Of a DNA stretch of 64,000 bases, positions 1 through 7,705 are shown piece after piece. The notes below the pieces were generated by a model. The model was not told the DNA's origin, did not search any database, and saw nothing but the letters and a program-made list of their open reading frames with translations. How positions within the stretch are numbered: the first letter of the stretch is position 1; each line of letters starts with the position of its first letter. Position numbers and translations under genes: made by a program. Where the stretch lies: the NCBI GenBank assembly GCA_052246295.1, contig JBQQCO010000004.1; one strand, written 5' to 3'. The DNA is from Piscibacillus sp052246295. GTDB taxonomy: Bacteria; Bacillota; Bacilli; Bacillales; Alkalibacillaceae.

Positions 1-3
1 TAT

Positions 4-129
4 ACCTGCATGTTTCTATGTTTTAGCTGCAAGTTTTTCCGATTTACCTGTAGGTTTTTTTAATTTACCTGCAGGTTCTCAACATTTATCAACATGTTTA
101 GCTAATTTACCTGCAAGTTTACATATTCT
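4..129. repeat. 21-bp phased word array, CCTGCAGGT type
   Basis: Six units start at 4, 25, 46, 67, 88 and 109, exactly 21 bp apart. The best unit (67-78) carries the palindrome ACCTGCAGGT followed by T-rich filler; others vary (ACCTGCATGT, AGCTGCAAGT, ACCTGTAGGT), and the unit at 88 is strongly degenerate. The last unit runs over the argS stop codon. Read on the minus strand the units give a degenerate heptapeptide, NLQVN plus two residues, interrupted by stops. The same word forms the array at 10620. The array may continue left of the window. Function unknown. Confidence 0.8.
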
Positions 130-1804
130 CAGGAGCACTGATTCCTAGTAATCGAAGCCCCTCTTTAATCACAACACCTGTTGAATTTACTAATGCCAAC
201 CGATCTTCTAAATACTCATCTTCACTCAATATTTTGACCTTCCCATAGTATTTATTAAATGCTTGAGACAGATCAATTAAATATTTTGCAATGACAGATG
301 GCTCGTATGTGTTATAACTCTTAAGTACAGCCTCCGAGAACTGATGTAAGAGTTTCACGACTTGCCAAGATTCATCATCTTCTAGCCCAAAGTTAATCTT
401 GGGGCTCGCAGACGTTTTACTTAATATTGACTGTGCGCGAGCGTGAGTGTATTGAACATATGGTCCGGTATTGCCCTCGAATCTCAACATGTCTTCAAGC
501 GAGAATTCAACATTGTTCAAACGATCATTTTTTAAATCGTGGAAAATGACTGCACCTACTCCAACCTGTTGAGCAACCTCCTCCTTGTTACCTAAGTTTG
601 GATTTTTATCTTCTATGTTCTGTTTAGCTAATTCAATGGCTTCTTTTATTACCTCATCAAGTAACACGACTTTCCCTTTACGAGTCGACATCTTCTTACC
701 GTCTTTTAAAATAAATCCAAATGGCACGTGATGCATATGGTCTGCCCATGAATAACCCATCTTCTTAAGGACTAAAAATAATTGTTTGAAATGTAATGAC
801 TGCTCATGGCCAACCACATAGATCGCTTGCTCAAATTGGTAGTGTTGTTGTCTGTAGATAGCAGCCGTTAAATCTCTAGTCGTGTAGAGAGTCGCACCGT
901 CTCGTTTTTTGATTAAAGATGGCGGCAAATCATAGTCATCAAGACTGACGACTTCCGCTCCATCTGATTCGGTCAATAAACTTTGATTTTTTAACAACTT
1001 AATCGTATCGTCCATTTTATCATTATAAAAAGCTTCGCCATTAAAGGAATCAAACTCCACTCCTAACAAATGATAGATTTTCTGAAATTCTTTCAAAGAC
1101 TCTTCTCTAAACCATTTCCAAAGTTGGATTGCTTCTCCATCGCCATCTTCTAACTTTTTGAACCATGCTCGACCTTCATCTTCAAGTTCAGGATGGCTTT
1201 CCGCTTCTTCATGAAATTTTACGTAAAGCTTTAATAGTTCTTCAATTGGGTTTTCACGGACTGTGCCCTCATCTCCCCATATCTTGTAAGCATGAATGAG
1301 TTTTCCAAATTGCGTGCCCCAATCACCGAGGTGGTTGATTTTAACGGATGTATAGCCTATCTTTTCAACGATCAATGCTAAAGACTGCCCAATAACAGTA
1401 GACCTTAGATGACCCATAGAAAATGGTTTGGCGATATTTGGTGACGAGAAATCCAATACAATCTTCTTCCCTTCACCAATAGACTGTTTCCCATAGTCTG
1501 GTCCTTGCTTCAATATGTCAGTTAATACTGCCTGACTTCCGTGTTTTCGATTAATAAAGACGTTGACATACGGTCCTACTGCTTGAACATGACTAAAACT
1601 GCTATGACTTATTTGATTAGCAATTTGCTTTGCAATGTCTTGTGGCGATTTACGCAATAGCTTTGCTAATGCAAAACAAGGAAATGCAAAGTCTCCGTGT
1701 TTTTCTACCTTTGGCTTTTCTATTAATCCAGAAACATCTTCAACTGACAAATGCTCATGGACTAACTTATGAATTTCTTCAATCATTACTTGTTTAAGTA
1801 GCAT
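119..1804 (-). CDS. argS: Arginyl-tRNA synthetase
   Basis: Class I aminoacyl-tRNA synthetase charging tRNA-Arg in the cytoplasm. The 561 residues match the usual length. An N-terminal Arg-S additional domain (about 1-85) precedes the catalytic core. The ATP-binding HIGH motif lies near residues 124-135 as AKPFSMGHLRS, with Ser in place of the first His, a variant I associate with the lactobacillus-like ArgS subtype. The KMSKS loop appears as KKMSTRKGK near residue 370, and an alpha-helical anticodon-binding domain closes the protein. A GAGGGGGA ribosome site precedes ATG at 1804. A T-box leader lies upstream. Some Bacillus genomes carry a second T-box controlled argS; whether this is the only copy cannot be seen here. 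Confidence 0.96.
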   Translation of the reverse strand: MLLKQVMIEEIHKLVHEHLSVEDVSGLIEKPKVEKHGDFAFPCFALAKLLRKSPQDIAKQIANQISHSSFSHVQAVGPYVNVFINRKHGSQAVLTDILKQGPDYGKQSIGEGKKIVLDFSSPNIAKPFSMGHLRSTVIGQSLALIVEKIGYTSVKINHLGDWGTQFGKLIHAYKIWGDEGTVRENPIEELLKLYVKFHEEAESHPELEDEGRAWFKKLEDGDGEAIQLWKWFREESLKEFQKIYHLLGVEFDSFNGEAFYNDKMDDTIKLLKNQSLLTESDGAEVVSLDDYDLPPSLIKKRDGATLYTTRDLTAAIYRQQHYQFEQAIYVVGHEQSLHFKQLFLVLKKMGYSWADHMHHVPFGFILKDGKKMSTRKGKVVLLDEVIKEAIELAKQNIEDKNPNLGNKEEVAQQVGVGAVIFHDLKNDRLNNVEFSLEDMLRFEGNTGPYVQYTHARAQSILSKTSASPKINFGLEDDESWQVVKLLHQFSEAVLKSYNTYEPSVIAKYLIDLSQAFNKYYGKVKILSEDEYLEDRLALVNSTGVVIKEGLRLLGISAPENM

Positions 1805-1824
1805 CTTAATCCCCCTCTAAATAT

Positions 1825-2070
1825 AAAAAAATCGCCTCTTAATCATTAAGAGACGAGTTGTCGCGGTACCACTCTTTTTGTCCATCACAAAGATGAACCA
1901 ACTTTAACTTGATAACGGGGCTAATCCCCGGCTCACCCTACTATTTTCAGGTTACTCCTCAGAAGTGCGGTTCACTTAAGTTTCGCTGCTAGGCTCACAC
2001 CATCCCTAACTCGCTATAAACTACACCTAAATTACTCTCTTCCTCATCGGATGTATGTTTTTCAATATAT
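1825..2070 (-). promoter_or_regulatory. T-box leader of argS
   Basis: The hallmark T-box sequence TGGTACCGCG is present on the minus strand (1862-1871). It is followed by a 12-bp terminator hairpin (1832-1855, TCGTCTCTTAAT paired with ATTAAGAGGCGA) and a U run. The stem I region (about 1945-2045) carries an AGTA box and GAAC-CGC-ACTT, where CGC is the probable arginine specifier codon. By family knowledge, uncharged tRNA-Arg pairs with the specifier and with TGG of the T-box and prevents termination, so argS rises when arginine is short. The assignment of the specifier is my inference. Confidence 0.92.
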
Positions 2071-2090
2071 TATCACAACCGGGTCTAAAA

Positions 2091-2621
2091 TCAACCTTTT
2101 AATTCAAAGTACTCTCTTTGCAACAAGCTCATGATATAGATATCATGCCATTCACCATGTCTGAAAAATGCTTCTCTAAGCTTCCCTTCAACTTGGAACC
2201 CGAACTTTTCATACATTTGGAATGCTTTTTGGTTAAATGAGAATACTTTCAAACTTACTCTATGTAAATTTAATTCATTAAATGCATAGTTCAATAATAA
2301 CTTGAACGCTTCCTTTCCGTACCCTTGACCCCAATAATCTTTCTCTCCAATCAATAATAGAACTTCCGCATGGCGCTGCCTGAAGTTCAGCCCAACAAGC
2401 GATATGTTCCCAATTTCTTGTTGGCTTTCTTGATCAACAATGATAAAACTTTTCCCCTCTTTGATTTTATCGTAAAACTCTTCAAGTTCATCATGATTGT
2501 ACAAATCAAGCGAGGATCTCATGTTGGTAAACACTTCGACATCATTGTGCCATTTGTAAAGTGTTTTTATGTCATCTTTAGAAAGTTTACGTAAATAAAT
2601 ACGATCCGTATTGAATATCAT
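2091..2621 (-). CDS. GNAT N-acetyltransferase, RimJ/RimL type
   Basis: A 176-residue protein of the GNAT superfamily that would transfer acetyl from acetyl-CoA to an amine or a protein N terminus. The N terminus reads RIYLRKLSKDD, typical of the RimJ/RimL subgroup, and the acetyl-CoA pyrophosphate-binding loop appears as GQGYGKEA near residue 100, followed by NLHRVSLKVFSFN and the C-terminal GFQVEGKLREAFF. I chose the ATG at 2621, 8 nt after GGAG, over the in-frame GTG at 2630. Substrate cannot be told from sequence. It follows the argS leader in the opposite promoter context and seems monocistronic. Confidence 0.9.
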   Translation of the reverse strand: MIFNTDRIYLRKLSKDDIKTLYKWHNDVEVFTNMRSSLDLYNHDELEEFYDKIKEGKSFIIVDQESQQEIGNISLVGLNFRQRHAEVLLLIGEKDYWGQGYGKEAFKLLLNYAFNELNLHRVSLKVFSFNQKAFQMYEKFGFQVEGKLREAFFRHGEWHDIYIMSLLQREYFELKG

Positions 2622-2801
2622 GGTTTTCACTCCAATTTAGTCGTGTTGCTAAAAGTTTAACATAGCCCTTTTACTATTATTGATCTTAATCATTTTTTTA
2701 ACAAAAAAATTACGACCAAAGACTGAGGAAATTTCAACCTTCTTGCCAATGGATAAAATGACCTCACGTAATATACTAAAAGTAACAAAGGAGGCATTCA
2801 T

Positions 2802-2972
2802 ATGCATTTAGACTACCAATATTTATTGGATGAACATAAAAAAGAATTAACTAAAACGAACCTTGAGGGATGGAAGTTTTCAAAAGTACCTAAGCAATAT
2901 AATTTGAATAGACAGAAGGACTTCTGTTTCTCTTTAGGAAGAGATTGGTGTATTACGATTCGGTATTCATAG
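2802..2972 (+). CDS. Small hypothetical protein, 56 residues
   Basis: ATG at 2802 lies 8 nt after an excellent ribosome site (AAAGGAGG, 2786-2793), and the frame runs to TAG at 2970-2972. The product begins MHLDYQYLLDEHKKEL and ends GRDWCITIRYS; it is soluble, lysine-rich at first and has two Cys (42 and 50) near the C terminus. I recognise no family. The strong ribosome site in otherwise empty DNA is the main reason to call it. Immediately after the stop codon, on the same strand, begins a TCTAGTAAA array, as if the array were part of its 3' untranslated region. Confidence 0.7.
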   Translation: MHLDYQYLLDEHKKELTKTNLEGWKFSKVPKQYNLNRQKDFCFSLGRDWCITIRYS

Positions 2973-2976
2973 ATTG

Positions 2977-3039
2977 TCTAGTAAAACGCCAAAAGTGTCT
3001 AGTAAACCCATGATTTTGTCTAGTAAAAACACCCGCTTC
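2977..3039. repeat. 21-bp phased word array, TCTAGTAAA type (3 units)
   Basis: TGTCTAGTAAA words begin at 2976, 2997 and 3018, exactly 21 bp apart, with unrelated filler between them. The array starts 4 bp after the stop codon of the 56-residue ORF and merges into the terminator stem of the CAP-domain gene. The same word is found at 4031 and, as eight units, at 47160-47325. Confidence 0.8.
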
Positions 3040-3064
3040 ACTGAAATAACAGTAAGCGGGTGTT
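3028..3064 (-). terminator. Terminator of the CAP-domain gene
   Basis: An 11-bp perfect stem (AACACCCGCTT with AAGCGGGTGTT) lies 22 bp beyond the stop codon at 3086 and is followed on the minus strand by TTTTACTAG. Confidence 0.8.
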
Positions 3065-3085
3065 CCCTTGTTCTACTCTCTTTAT

Positions 3086-3904
3086 TTATTTACCAATGAA
3101 CATTTGTGTCCAGTAAGTTTTTCCGTTTGCTTCGACGTAGCCAACGCCAATGTGTGTGAAGTCACTGCTTAAGATGTTTTTACGGTGGCCGTCACTGTTC
3201 ATCCAACCGTTCATCACTTGCTCTGGAGACGTTTGACCCATCGCAATATTTTCACCTGCAGTACGGTAGTCAATTCCGAATTGTTGCATCATATCAAATG
3301 GTGAACCATAAGTTGGTGATGTGTGGCTGAAGTAGTTATTCTGAGCCATGTCACGTGACTTTTCGCGTGCCACATCACTAAGTTCAGATGATGCTTCTAG
3401 TGGTTGTAAACCATGCTTTTGTCTTTCTTGGTTTACTAATTCGACAACTTGCTGTTCAAACGCTTGTAAGTCTGAAGCTTGTTGTGGTTCTTGTTGTTCT
3501 TGCGCTGGTTGTTCAACCTGCTCTTCTTGTTGTGGTTGCTCAACTGGTTGTTCTTGTTGAGGTTCCTCTTGTTCAGCTGGCTGTTCTTGCTTTGGAGCCT
3601 CTTCTTTAGGCTCTTCTGGCTGCTCTTGTTTAGGAGCTTCTTCTTTAGGCTCAGCTGGTTGTTGAGGCTGTTCCTGCTCTACTGGCTGCTGCTCTTGAGC
3701 TTTATTCCAGTATTCGTTAACAAAATCATTCCAGTTAAATTCAGCATCTTGCTGGACCCACATAGAGAATGGAATTGTAAACGTATATGCTTCACTTGAT
3801 CCTTGACTATCTGCTTGGCTACTTGCGGCTACTTGTCCAGTAGCTAAAATAATTGACATAATGACTGTAATTAATACAGCCGTAATTGGTCTTAACATTT
3901 TCAA
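3086..3904 (-). CDS. Secreted CAP/SCP-domain protein with Q/E/P-rich linker
   Basis: A 272-residue exported protein. Residues 1-27 form a signal peptide ending near AASSQ. A long low-complexity linker (about 70-148) repeats blocks such as EEPKEEAPKQEQP and QPVEQPQQ. The C-terminal 120 residues form a CAP (cysteine-rich secretory/PR-1, YkwD-like) domain with the conserved His and Glu positions in YFSHTSP, AGENIA and GWMNSDGHRKNIL. Start: TTG at 3904 lies 7 nt after AAGGAGG; the ATG two codons later is the alternative. The linker may span the cell wall. A paralogue with a nearly identical CAP domain lies at 5723. The biochemical role of bacterial CAP proteins is poorly known. Confidence 0.9.
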   Translation of the reverse strand: MKMLRPITAVLITVIMSIILATGQVAASSQADSQGSSEAYTFTIPFSMWVQQDAEFNWNDFVNEYWNKAQEQQPVEQEQPQQPAEPKEEAPKQEQPEEPKEEAPKQEQPAEQEEPQQEQPVEQPQQEEQVEQPAQEQQEPQQASDLQAFEQQVVELVNQERQKHGLQPLEASSELSDVAREKSRDMAQNNYFSHTSPTYGSPFDMMQQFGIDYRTAGENIAMGQTSPEQVMNGWMNSDGHRKNILSSDFTHIGVGYVEANGKTYWTQMFIGK

Positions 3905-4030
3905 GGTATTACCTCCTTAGATGTCTTGACCCCCACACGCACATTATAACAACTCATAATAGTTTTTTAAGAGTTAATATATGCCAGCCTAAAAAAATGG
4001 CTTTACAGTCGTAATTATAAGCGTGAATTT

Positions 4031-4072
4031 TCTAGCAAATAATAAATTTATCTAGTGAAAATATCAAAGACT
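4031..4072. repeat. Short TCTAGTAAA-type array (2 units)
   Basis: TCTAGCAAA at 4031 and TCTAGTGAA at 4051 are 20 bp apart, in the gap between mscL and the CAP gene. They share the word of the arrays at 2977 and 47160, and I read them as a degenerate two-unit remnant. Function unknown. Confidence 0.5.
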
Positions 4073-4100
4073 GACCATCACGATTAGTAACAGTCAGTCT
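4068..4100 (-). terminator. Terminator of mscL
   Basis: An 8-bp stem AGACTGAC/GTCAGTCT with a 17-nt loop directly abuts the mscL stop codon. The following T stretch on the minus strand is short, so strength is uncertain. Confidence 0.55.
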
Positions 4101-4516
4101 CATTTAATTCGTATTTTAAGCCGTTCGTCTTTAGTTTTACTTGGCTCTTTTTCTTCTTTCAGTAAATCTCTTATCTCCACTAACACCTCATGGTTTGGGT
4201 GCGGGGCTTCTTCTAGTTTTACTGTTTCTTTCCCTCGTATGTAATTAAATAGTTTGATAAACATATAAATCGAAAAAGTGATGATGAAAAAATCTAATGC
4301 TGATTGAATAAATGACCCGTATCTAATAATCGTTCCATCAATATTTAGCACTAGAAACTTTAAGCTCGTCCCTCCTGCTATAATGCCTAATACAGGAGCC
4401 AAGATATCACTGACAAGTGAATCAACAATTTTACTAAAAGCTGTGCCTATAATGACGGCGATAGCTAATTCTATGACATTACCTCGCAAGGCAAACTTTT
4501 TGAATTCCTTCCACAT
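4100..4516 (-). CDS. mscL: Large-conductance mechanosensitive channel
   Basis: MscL forms a homopentameric pore in the membrane that opens under tension and releases solutes on hypo-osmotic shock. The 138 residues fit the family. The N-terminal amphipathic helix MWKEFKKFALRGN is followed by TM1 (VIELAIAVIIGTAFSKIV), the periplasmic loop and TM2 (ALDFFIITFSIYMFIKLF), then a charged C-terminal helix with the usual L-x-E-I-R-D-L-L bundle sequence. I use the ATG at 4516, 8 nt after AAAGGG, not the GTG three codons upstream. The gene fits an organism facing changing salinity, along with the betaine and proline carriers in this window. Confidence 0.96.
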   Translation of the reverse strand: MWKEFKKFALRGNVIELAIAVIIGTAFSKIVDSLVSDILAPVLGIIAGGTSLKFLVLNIDGTIIRYGSFIQSALDFFIITFSIYMFIKLFNYIRGKETVKLEEAPHPNHEVLVEIRDLLKEEKEPSKTKDERLKIRIK

Positions 4517-4546
4517 GATGGTCACCCTTTCGTTGTTAGATTATAT

Positions 4547-5278
4547 TCATTTGAGTGACGATATATTATGTGTATGGTGAGATTTTTTATAAATGAAAAA
4601 GATGATTAAGAATAATGCAACAGCAATTGCTTCAAGAGAGACTATGTACCAAGGATACGGGCCTAGAAAGTCTATAATACTAGCATTACTAGGTTGGTTT
4701 GCCAAAAACATATAGTTGGAACCAAGCCATTGATTAACCCAATAGACTACAAAAGCTATGGCATTAAGAATTAGAAAAGCTTTAATCACTGATCGAAAAG
4801 TTAGAGCTAACCGCTCCACCCAAAGCATATAAAAACACGACAACACAATGACAATATGTGCGATAAAAAATTGAAAAAACCTAAGATGAGGGAATCCAAA
4901 GAACAATTCTGGAGTGATGATCGCAATCGCAGCTCCAGTCATGCTTATAAAAAAGGCCACTTCAAAAACGTTATTGCTCTTTGTGATGAGCATCCAAACA
5001 CATAAATAAAGTGAAATTGAACACAACTGTAAAGGCAGATTAATGGTAATGTCCCATCTGTCATGGATGATAAACCAGACATGGAAAATGGCTTCACTTA
5101 GAATTAGTAGTGTAATTAAAATAAATTTTACTGAACGACGAAACTGATTTCTAATTTCTTCTCGAAAAAAATATAAGCCCATTATTAGTACAACAGTTAT
5201 GATCAACATCATAATATGCTCAAAAGTAAACATTTCAAATGGATACACTTCACGATTGAAGCTGTATAATTCCCCCAT
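4547..5278 (-). CDS. YwaF-type integral membrane protein (TIGR02206)
   Basis: A 243-residue protein with about six or seven membrane segments. It matches the YwaF family by the signatures NLPLQLCSIS, an aromatic stretch around residues 165-185, NYMFLANQPSNAS and LGPYPWYI near the C terminus. No function is established for the family. The start ATG at 5278 follows GGGAGAGG. It ends 30 bp before mscL, and the gene at 5301 ends 22 bp upstream, so the three may share a transcript. Confidence 0.82.
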   Translation of the reverse strand: MGELYSFNREVYPFEMFTFEHIMMLIITVVLIMGLYFFREEIRNQFRRSVKFILITLLILSEAIFHVWFIIHDRWDITINLPLQLCSISLYLCVWMLITKSNNVFEVAFFISMTGAAIAIITPELFFGFPHLRFFQFFIAHIVIVLSCFYMLWVERLALTFRSVIKAFLILNAIAFVVYWVNQWLGSNYMFLANQPSNASIIDFLGPYPWYIVSLEAIAVALFLIIFFIYKKSHHTHNISSLK

Positions 5279-5300
5279 CTTACCTCTCCCTTTTTACCGC

Positions 5301-5657
5301 TTATCGATCATCTGTGCCTCTCTTAATCTGACTGGTTTGATAAGCAATCTCAAAAATGGATAATAAAATTGCAAACCAAAAGATACCGCTTGCAAACGAA
5401 ACACCTGGGTTATCAACGGTTCCAATTAACGAGAAGATGATAACCATTGCAACTATGATGACTGTACTCCACACTTGCCAATTCCGAATATGTTCTAATG
5501 ATTTTTCTTTATACTTCTTGTAATTAAGACTATAAACAATGAAACCTGCAAAGATCCACGCTAAAATATTATGCGGAAACCCACTGACAAAATGATCTAC
5601 AATGAGTAATACCGCTATACCTACGAGTATCATGTAATCTATTTTCTTGAAATCCAT
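5301..5657 (-). CDS. Small membrane protein, function unknown
   Basis: A 118-residue protein with four hydrophobic segments (about 9-25, 29-45, 62-80 and 88-105) separated by short basic loops such as NYKKYKEKSLEH, and a charged tail ending GTDDR. ATG at 5657 follows a good GGAGG site. No family is recognised with confidence. It sits 22 bp upstream of the YwaF-type gene on the same strand, suggesting one operon, and downstream of the second CAP gene's terminator. Confidence 0.75.
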   Translation of the reverse strand: MDFKKIDYMILVGIAVLLIVDHFVSGFPHNILAWIFAGFIVYSLNYKKYKEKSLEHIRNWQVWSTVIIVAMVIIFSLIGTVDNPGVSFASGIFWFAILLSIFEIAYQTSQIKRGTDDR

Positions 5658-5685
5658 CGAAAATCCTCCTTTTCACTTGTATAAG

Positions 5686-5720
5686 AACAGCCGAACCACA
5701 TTCATTGTGATCCGGCTGTT
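5686..5720 (-). terminator. Terminator of the second CAP gene
   Basis: Stem AACAGCCG/CGGCTGTT starts 2 bp past the stop of the CAP gene at 5723 and is followed by a short T-containing stretch on the minus strand. Confidence 0.65.
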
Positions 5721-5722
5721 AA

Positions 5723-6424
5723 CTACTTCCCGATAAACATTTGAGTCCAATAATAGGTGCCATTATCTTTAATAAACCCAACACCAATATGGGTGAAACT
5801 ATCTTGTAAAATATTTTTGCGATGACCTTCACTGTTCATCCAGCCATCCATAACTTGTTCTGGGCTTCGTTGTCCCATGGCGATGTTCTCACCAGCAGCC
5901 ATGTATCGAAGCCCAAATTCTTGCATCATATCAAAAGGAGATCCATAAGTTGGGGATTCGTGACTGAAATAATCATTGTCAGCCATATCTTGTGATTTAG
6001 CACGAGCAACATGACTCACATCTACCGAAAACTCAAGTGGCTCTAAATCATGCTTAGCACGTTCTTCATTCACTAGCTCATGTACCCGACGCTCAAACTC
6101 ATGAACATGGTCGGCATCACGATCGGTTCCATCCACTTCATCCCCTTGGAACACGGGAACAACGTCAACATTTTCATCGCCTTCTAAATACAATGCAAGC
6201 ATTGTAGCAGCACGATTTAGCCCGTTAACAGCTTTTTCAGTTACATCCGCCCAATCTACATTGGTAACTAGATGTTGAACACGATTACTGACTTCTTCTA
6301 TACCTGATGCCTCTTCAGAAACGGCTACATCTTGATTGTCATCTGTAAACATGGACTCAGGTAAAGAATTTATGATAAAACCAATGACCAATAATACAAT
6401 GGCATATTTAATTAGCTTAAACAT
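5723..6424 (-). CDS. Exported CAP/SCP-domain protein (paralogue)
   Basis: A 233-residue protein with an N-terminal membrane anchor or signal peptide (YAIVLLVIGFIINSL, about 6-20), an acidic linker (20-105) and a C-terminal CAP domain from about residue 110. The CAP domain shares long identical stretches with the protein at 3086: YFSHESPTYGSPFDMMQ, AGENIAMGQ, EQVM, GWMNS and YWTQMFIGK. Unlike its paralogue it lacks the Q/E/P repeats. ATG at 6424 follows GAGGAGG. The two CAP genes bracket three unrelated membrane-protein genes, which points to an old local duplication. Confidence 0.9.
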   Translation of the reverse strand: MFKLIKYAIVLLVIGFIINSLPESMFTDDNQDVAVSEEASGIEEVSNRVQHLVTNVDWADVTEKAVNGLNRAATMLALYLEGDENVDVVPVFQGDEVDGTDRDADHVHEFERRVHELVNEERAKHDLEPLEFSVDVSHVARAKSQDMADNDYFSHESPTYGSPFDMMQEFGLRYMAAGENIAMGQRSPEQVMDGWMNSEGHRKNILQDSFTHIGVGFIKDNGTYYWTQMFIGK

Positions 6425-6615
6425 CTCTTATGCCTCCTCATAGGAGCTATTCTATTTAATTATAAGACCGATTAACTACATTTTAAACAAAAAACTCTTT
6501 CCATAAACCTTTTCCCGATTATAAAGCGACTTAACCTGACATATTTTGCAAAAAGAAGGATTTTTAGCATTCGTAAAGAAACAGTAATGTAATAAGAATT
6601 AAAGAAGGTGATGGT

Positions 6616-7530
6616 ATGCCAAACGTCTGGACCCATATATTATTTTGTGAGGATGTTATGGAATATGTTCCAATTAGTTCCAGGATTCGTAAGCACCAAC
6701 ATTATTTCAACTTAGGCGCGCAAGGACCTGATCCATTCTTCTATCATGACCCTTGGCCTTGGACAAAAAGCTCTCCTATTAATGATTTAGGGCTGCTTAT
6801 GCATCGCAACAAGTGTGGTGTGGTATTACAAGATATGATTGAAGGCGCAAAAGTCGGAACAGACGAAACGAAAGCATATACATTAGGGTTTATCACTCAC
6901 CACGTTTTAGACCGTGTTACACACCCTTATATTCACTATCGATCAGGATATGACGGCTACAATCATCAAAAATTAGAGACGATTATTGATACACTCATGA
7001 TGTGGAATTTTAGAAACCTAAAAACCTGGAAGAATCCTGTAAATGATCGGATTGATGTAGGACTACATCTGAATTCATATTTATCTGTGATGATGGAAAA
7101 AGTTTTAGCAGATCACTTTGGAGATGATGTTCGCCTTACAGAGGGATTCTTTCAAAAATCTTATCAAGATATGAAACTTGTATTGAGGATTGTCTACGAC
7201 CCGCGTGGTTGGAAAACGAAACTATTATCTAAGGCGATTCCGCCAATTTCACATAGACCGATTACTGAAGTAACTGATTATTTAAATGAACGAAATGACA
7301 TATGGCATCATTCAGCAACACAAGAACCAAGTACAGAGAGTTTTATCGATTTATATAAAAATGCTCGGGATGAAGCCGTAACACTTACCAATGCCATTTT
7401 ACAGTATTGGGAAAAACCAGTTGAAGAAGTTCGAGTAACAGTGCTTGAATTACTTGGAGATATTTCATATGACACTGGCAGGCCATTATCAGAAGGACAT
7501 GAAAATAAATATGCTGAGCCGATAGTGTAA
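6616..7530 (+). CDS. Zinc-dependent phospholipase C-like protein
   Basis: A 304-residue protein of the Zn_dep_PLPC (PF00882) type. Likely metal ligands are spread through the N-terminal half: the WTHILF start (residues 5-10), GAQGPDPFFYHDPW (about 34-47), and THHVLDRVTHPYIHYR (about 97-112) followed by HQKLETIID. Related bacterial proteins are annotated as phospholipase C but mostly lack biochemical proof. No signal peptide is visible, so a cytosolic location is possible. ATG at 6616 follows AAGAAGGTGATGG. It stands alone on the plus strand and ends near a shared terminator. Confidence 0.8.
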   Translation: MPNVWTHILFCEDVMEYVPISSRIRKHQHYFNLGAQGPDPFFYHDPWPWTKSSPINDLGLLMHRNKCGVVLQDMIEGAKVGTDETKAYTLGFITHHVLDRVTHPYIHYRSGYDGYNHQKLETIIDTLMMWNFRNLKTWKNPVNDRIDVGLHLNSYLSVMMEKVLADHFGDDVRLTEGFFQKSYQDMKLVLRIVYDPRGWKTKLLSKAIPPISHRPITEVTDYLNERNDIWHHSATQEPSTESFIDLYKNARDEAVTLTNAILQYWEKPVEEVRVTVLELLGDISYDTGRPLSEGHENKYAEPIV

Positions 7531-7659
7531 AAAAATAGTTTGTACTCTGATTCGTTTGACAAACACAACTCTGTATTTCGCTTACACTTATGGCCTTTCT
7601 TAGACACACTACTATATGTGGACAACAACAGCGAATTATTTTGACCTAGCTAAAAGTAG

Positions 7660-7701
7660 AAGCTGAATGTTAAGATATAAAGCAATCTCAACATTCAGCT
7701 T
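7660..7701. terminator. Bidirectional terminator between convergent genes
   Basis: A 12-bp perfect stem (AAGCTGAATGTT/AACATTCAGCTT) with an 18-nt loop, followed on the plus strand by eight T. It separates the phospholipase-like gene from the carrier gene ending at 7706. Confidence 0.8.
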
Positions 7702-7705
7702 TTTT

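Noticed and set aside
3348..3799. Cys-rich and Leu-rich plus-strand ORFs over the CAP gene
   Set aside because: They are antisense shadows of the Q/E/P-rich repeat codons of the CAP gene and have no ribosome sites.
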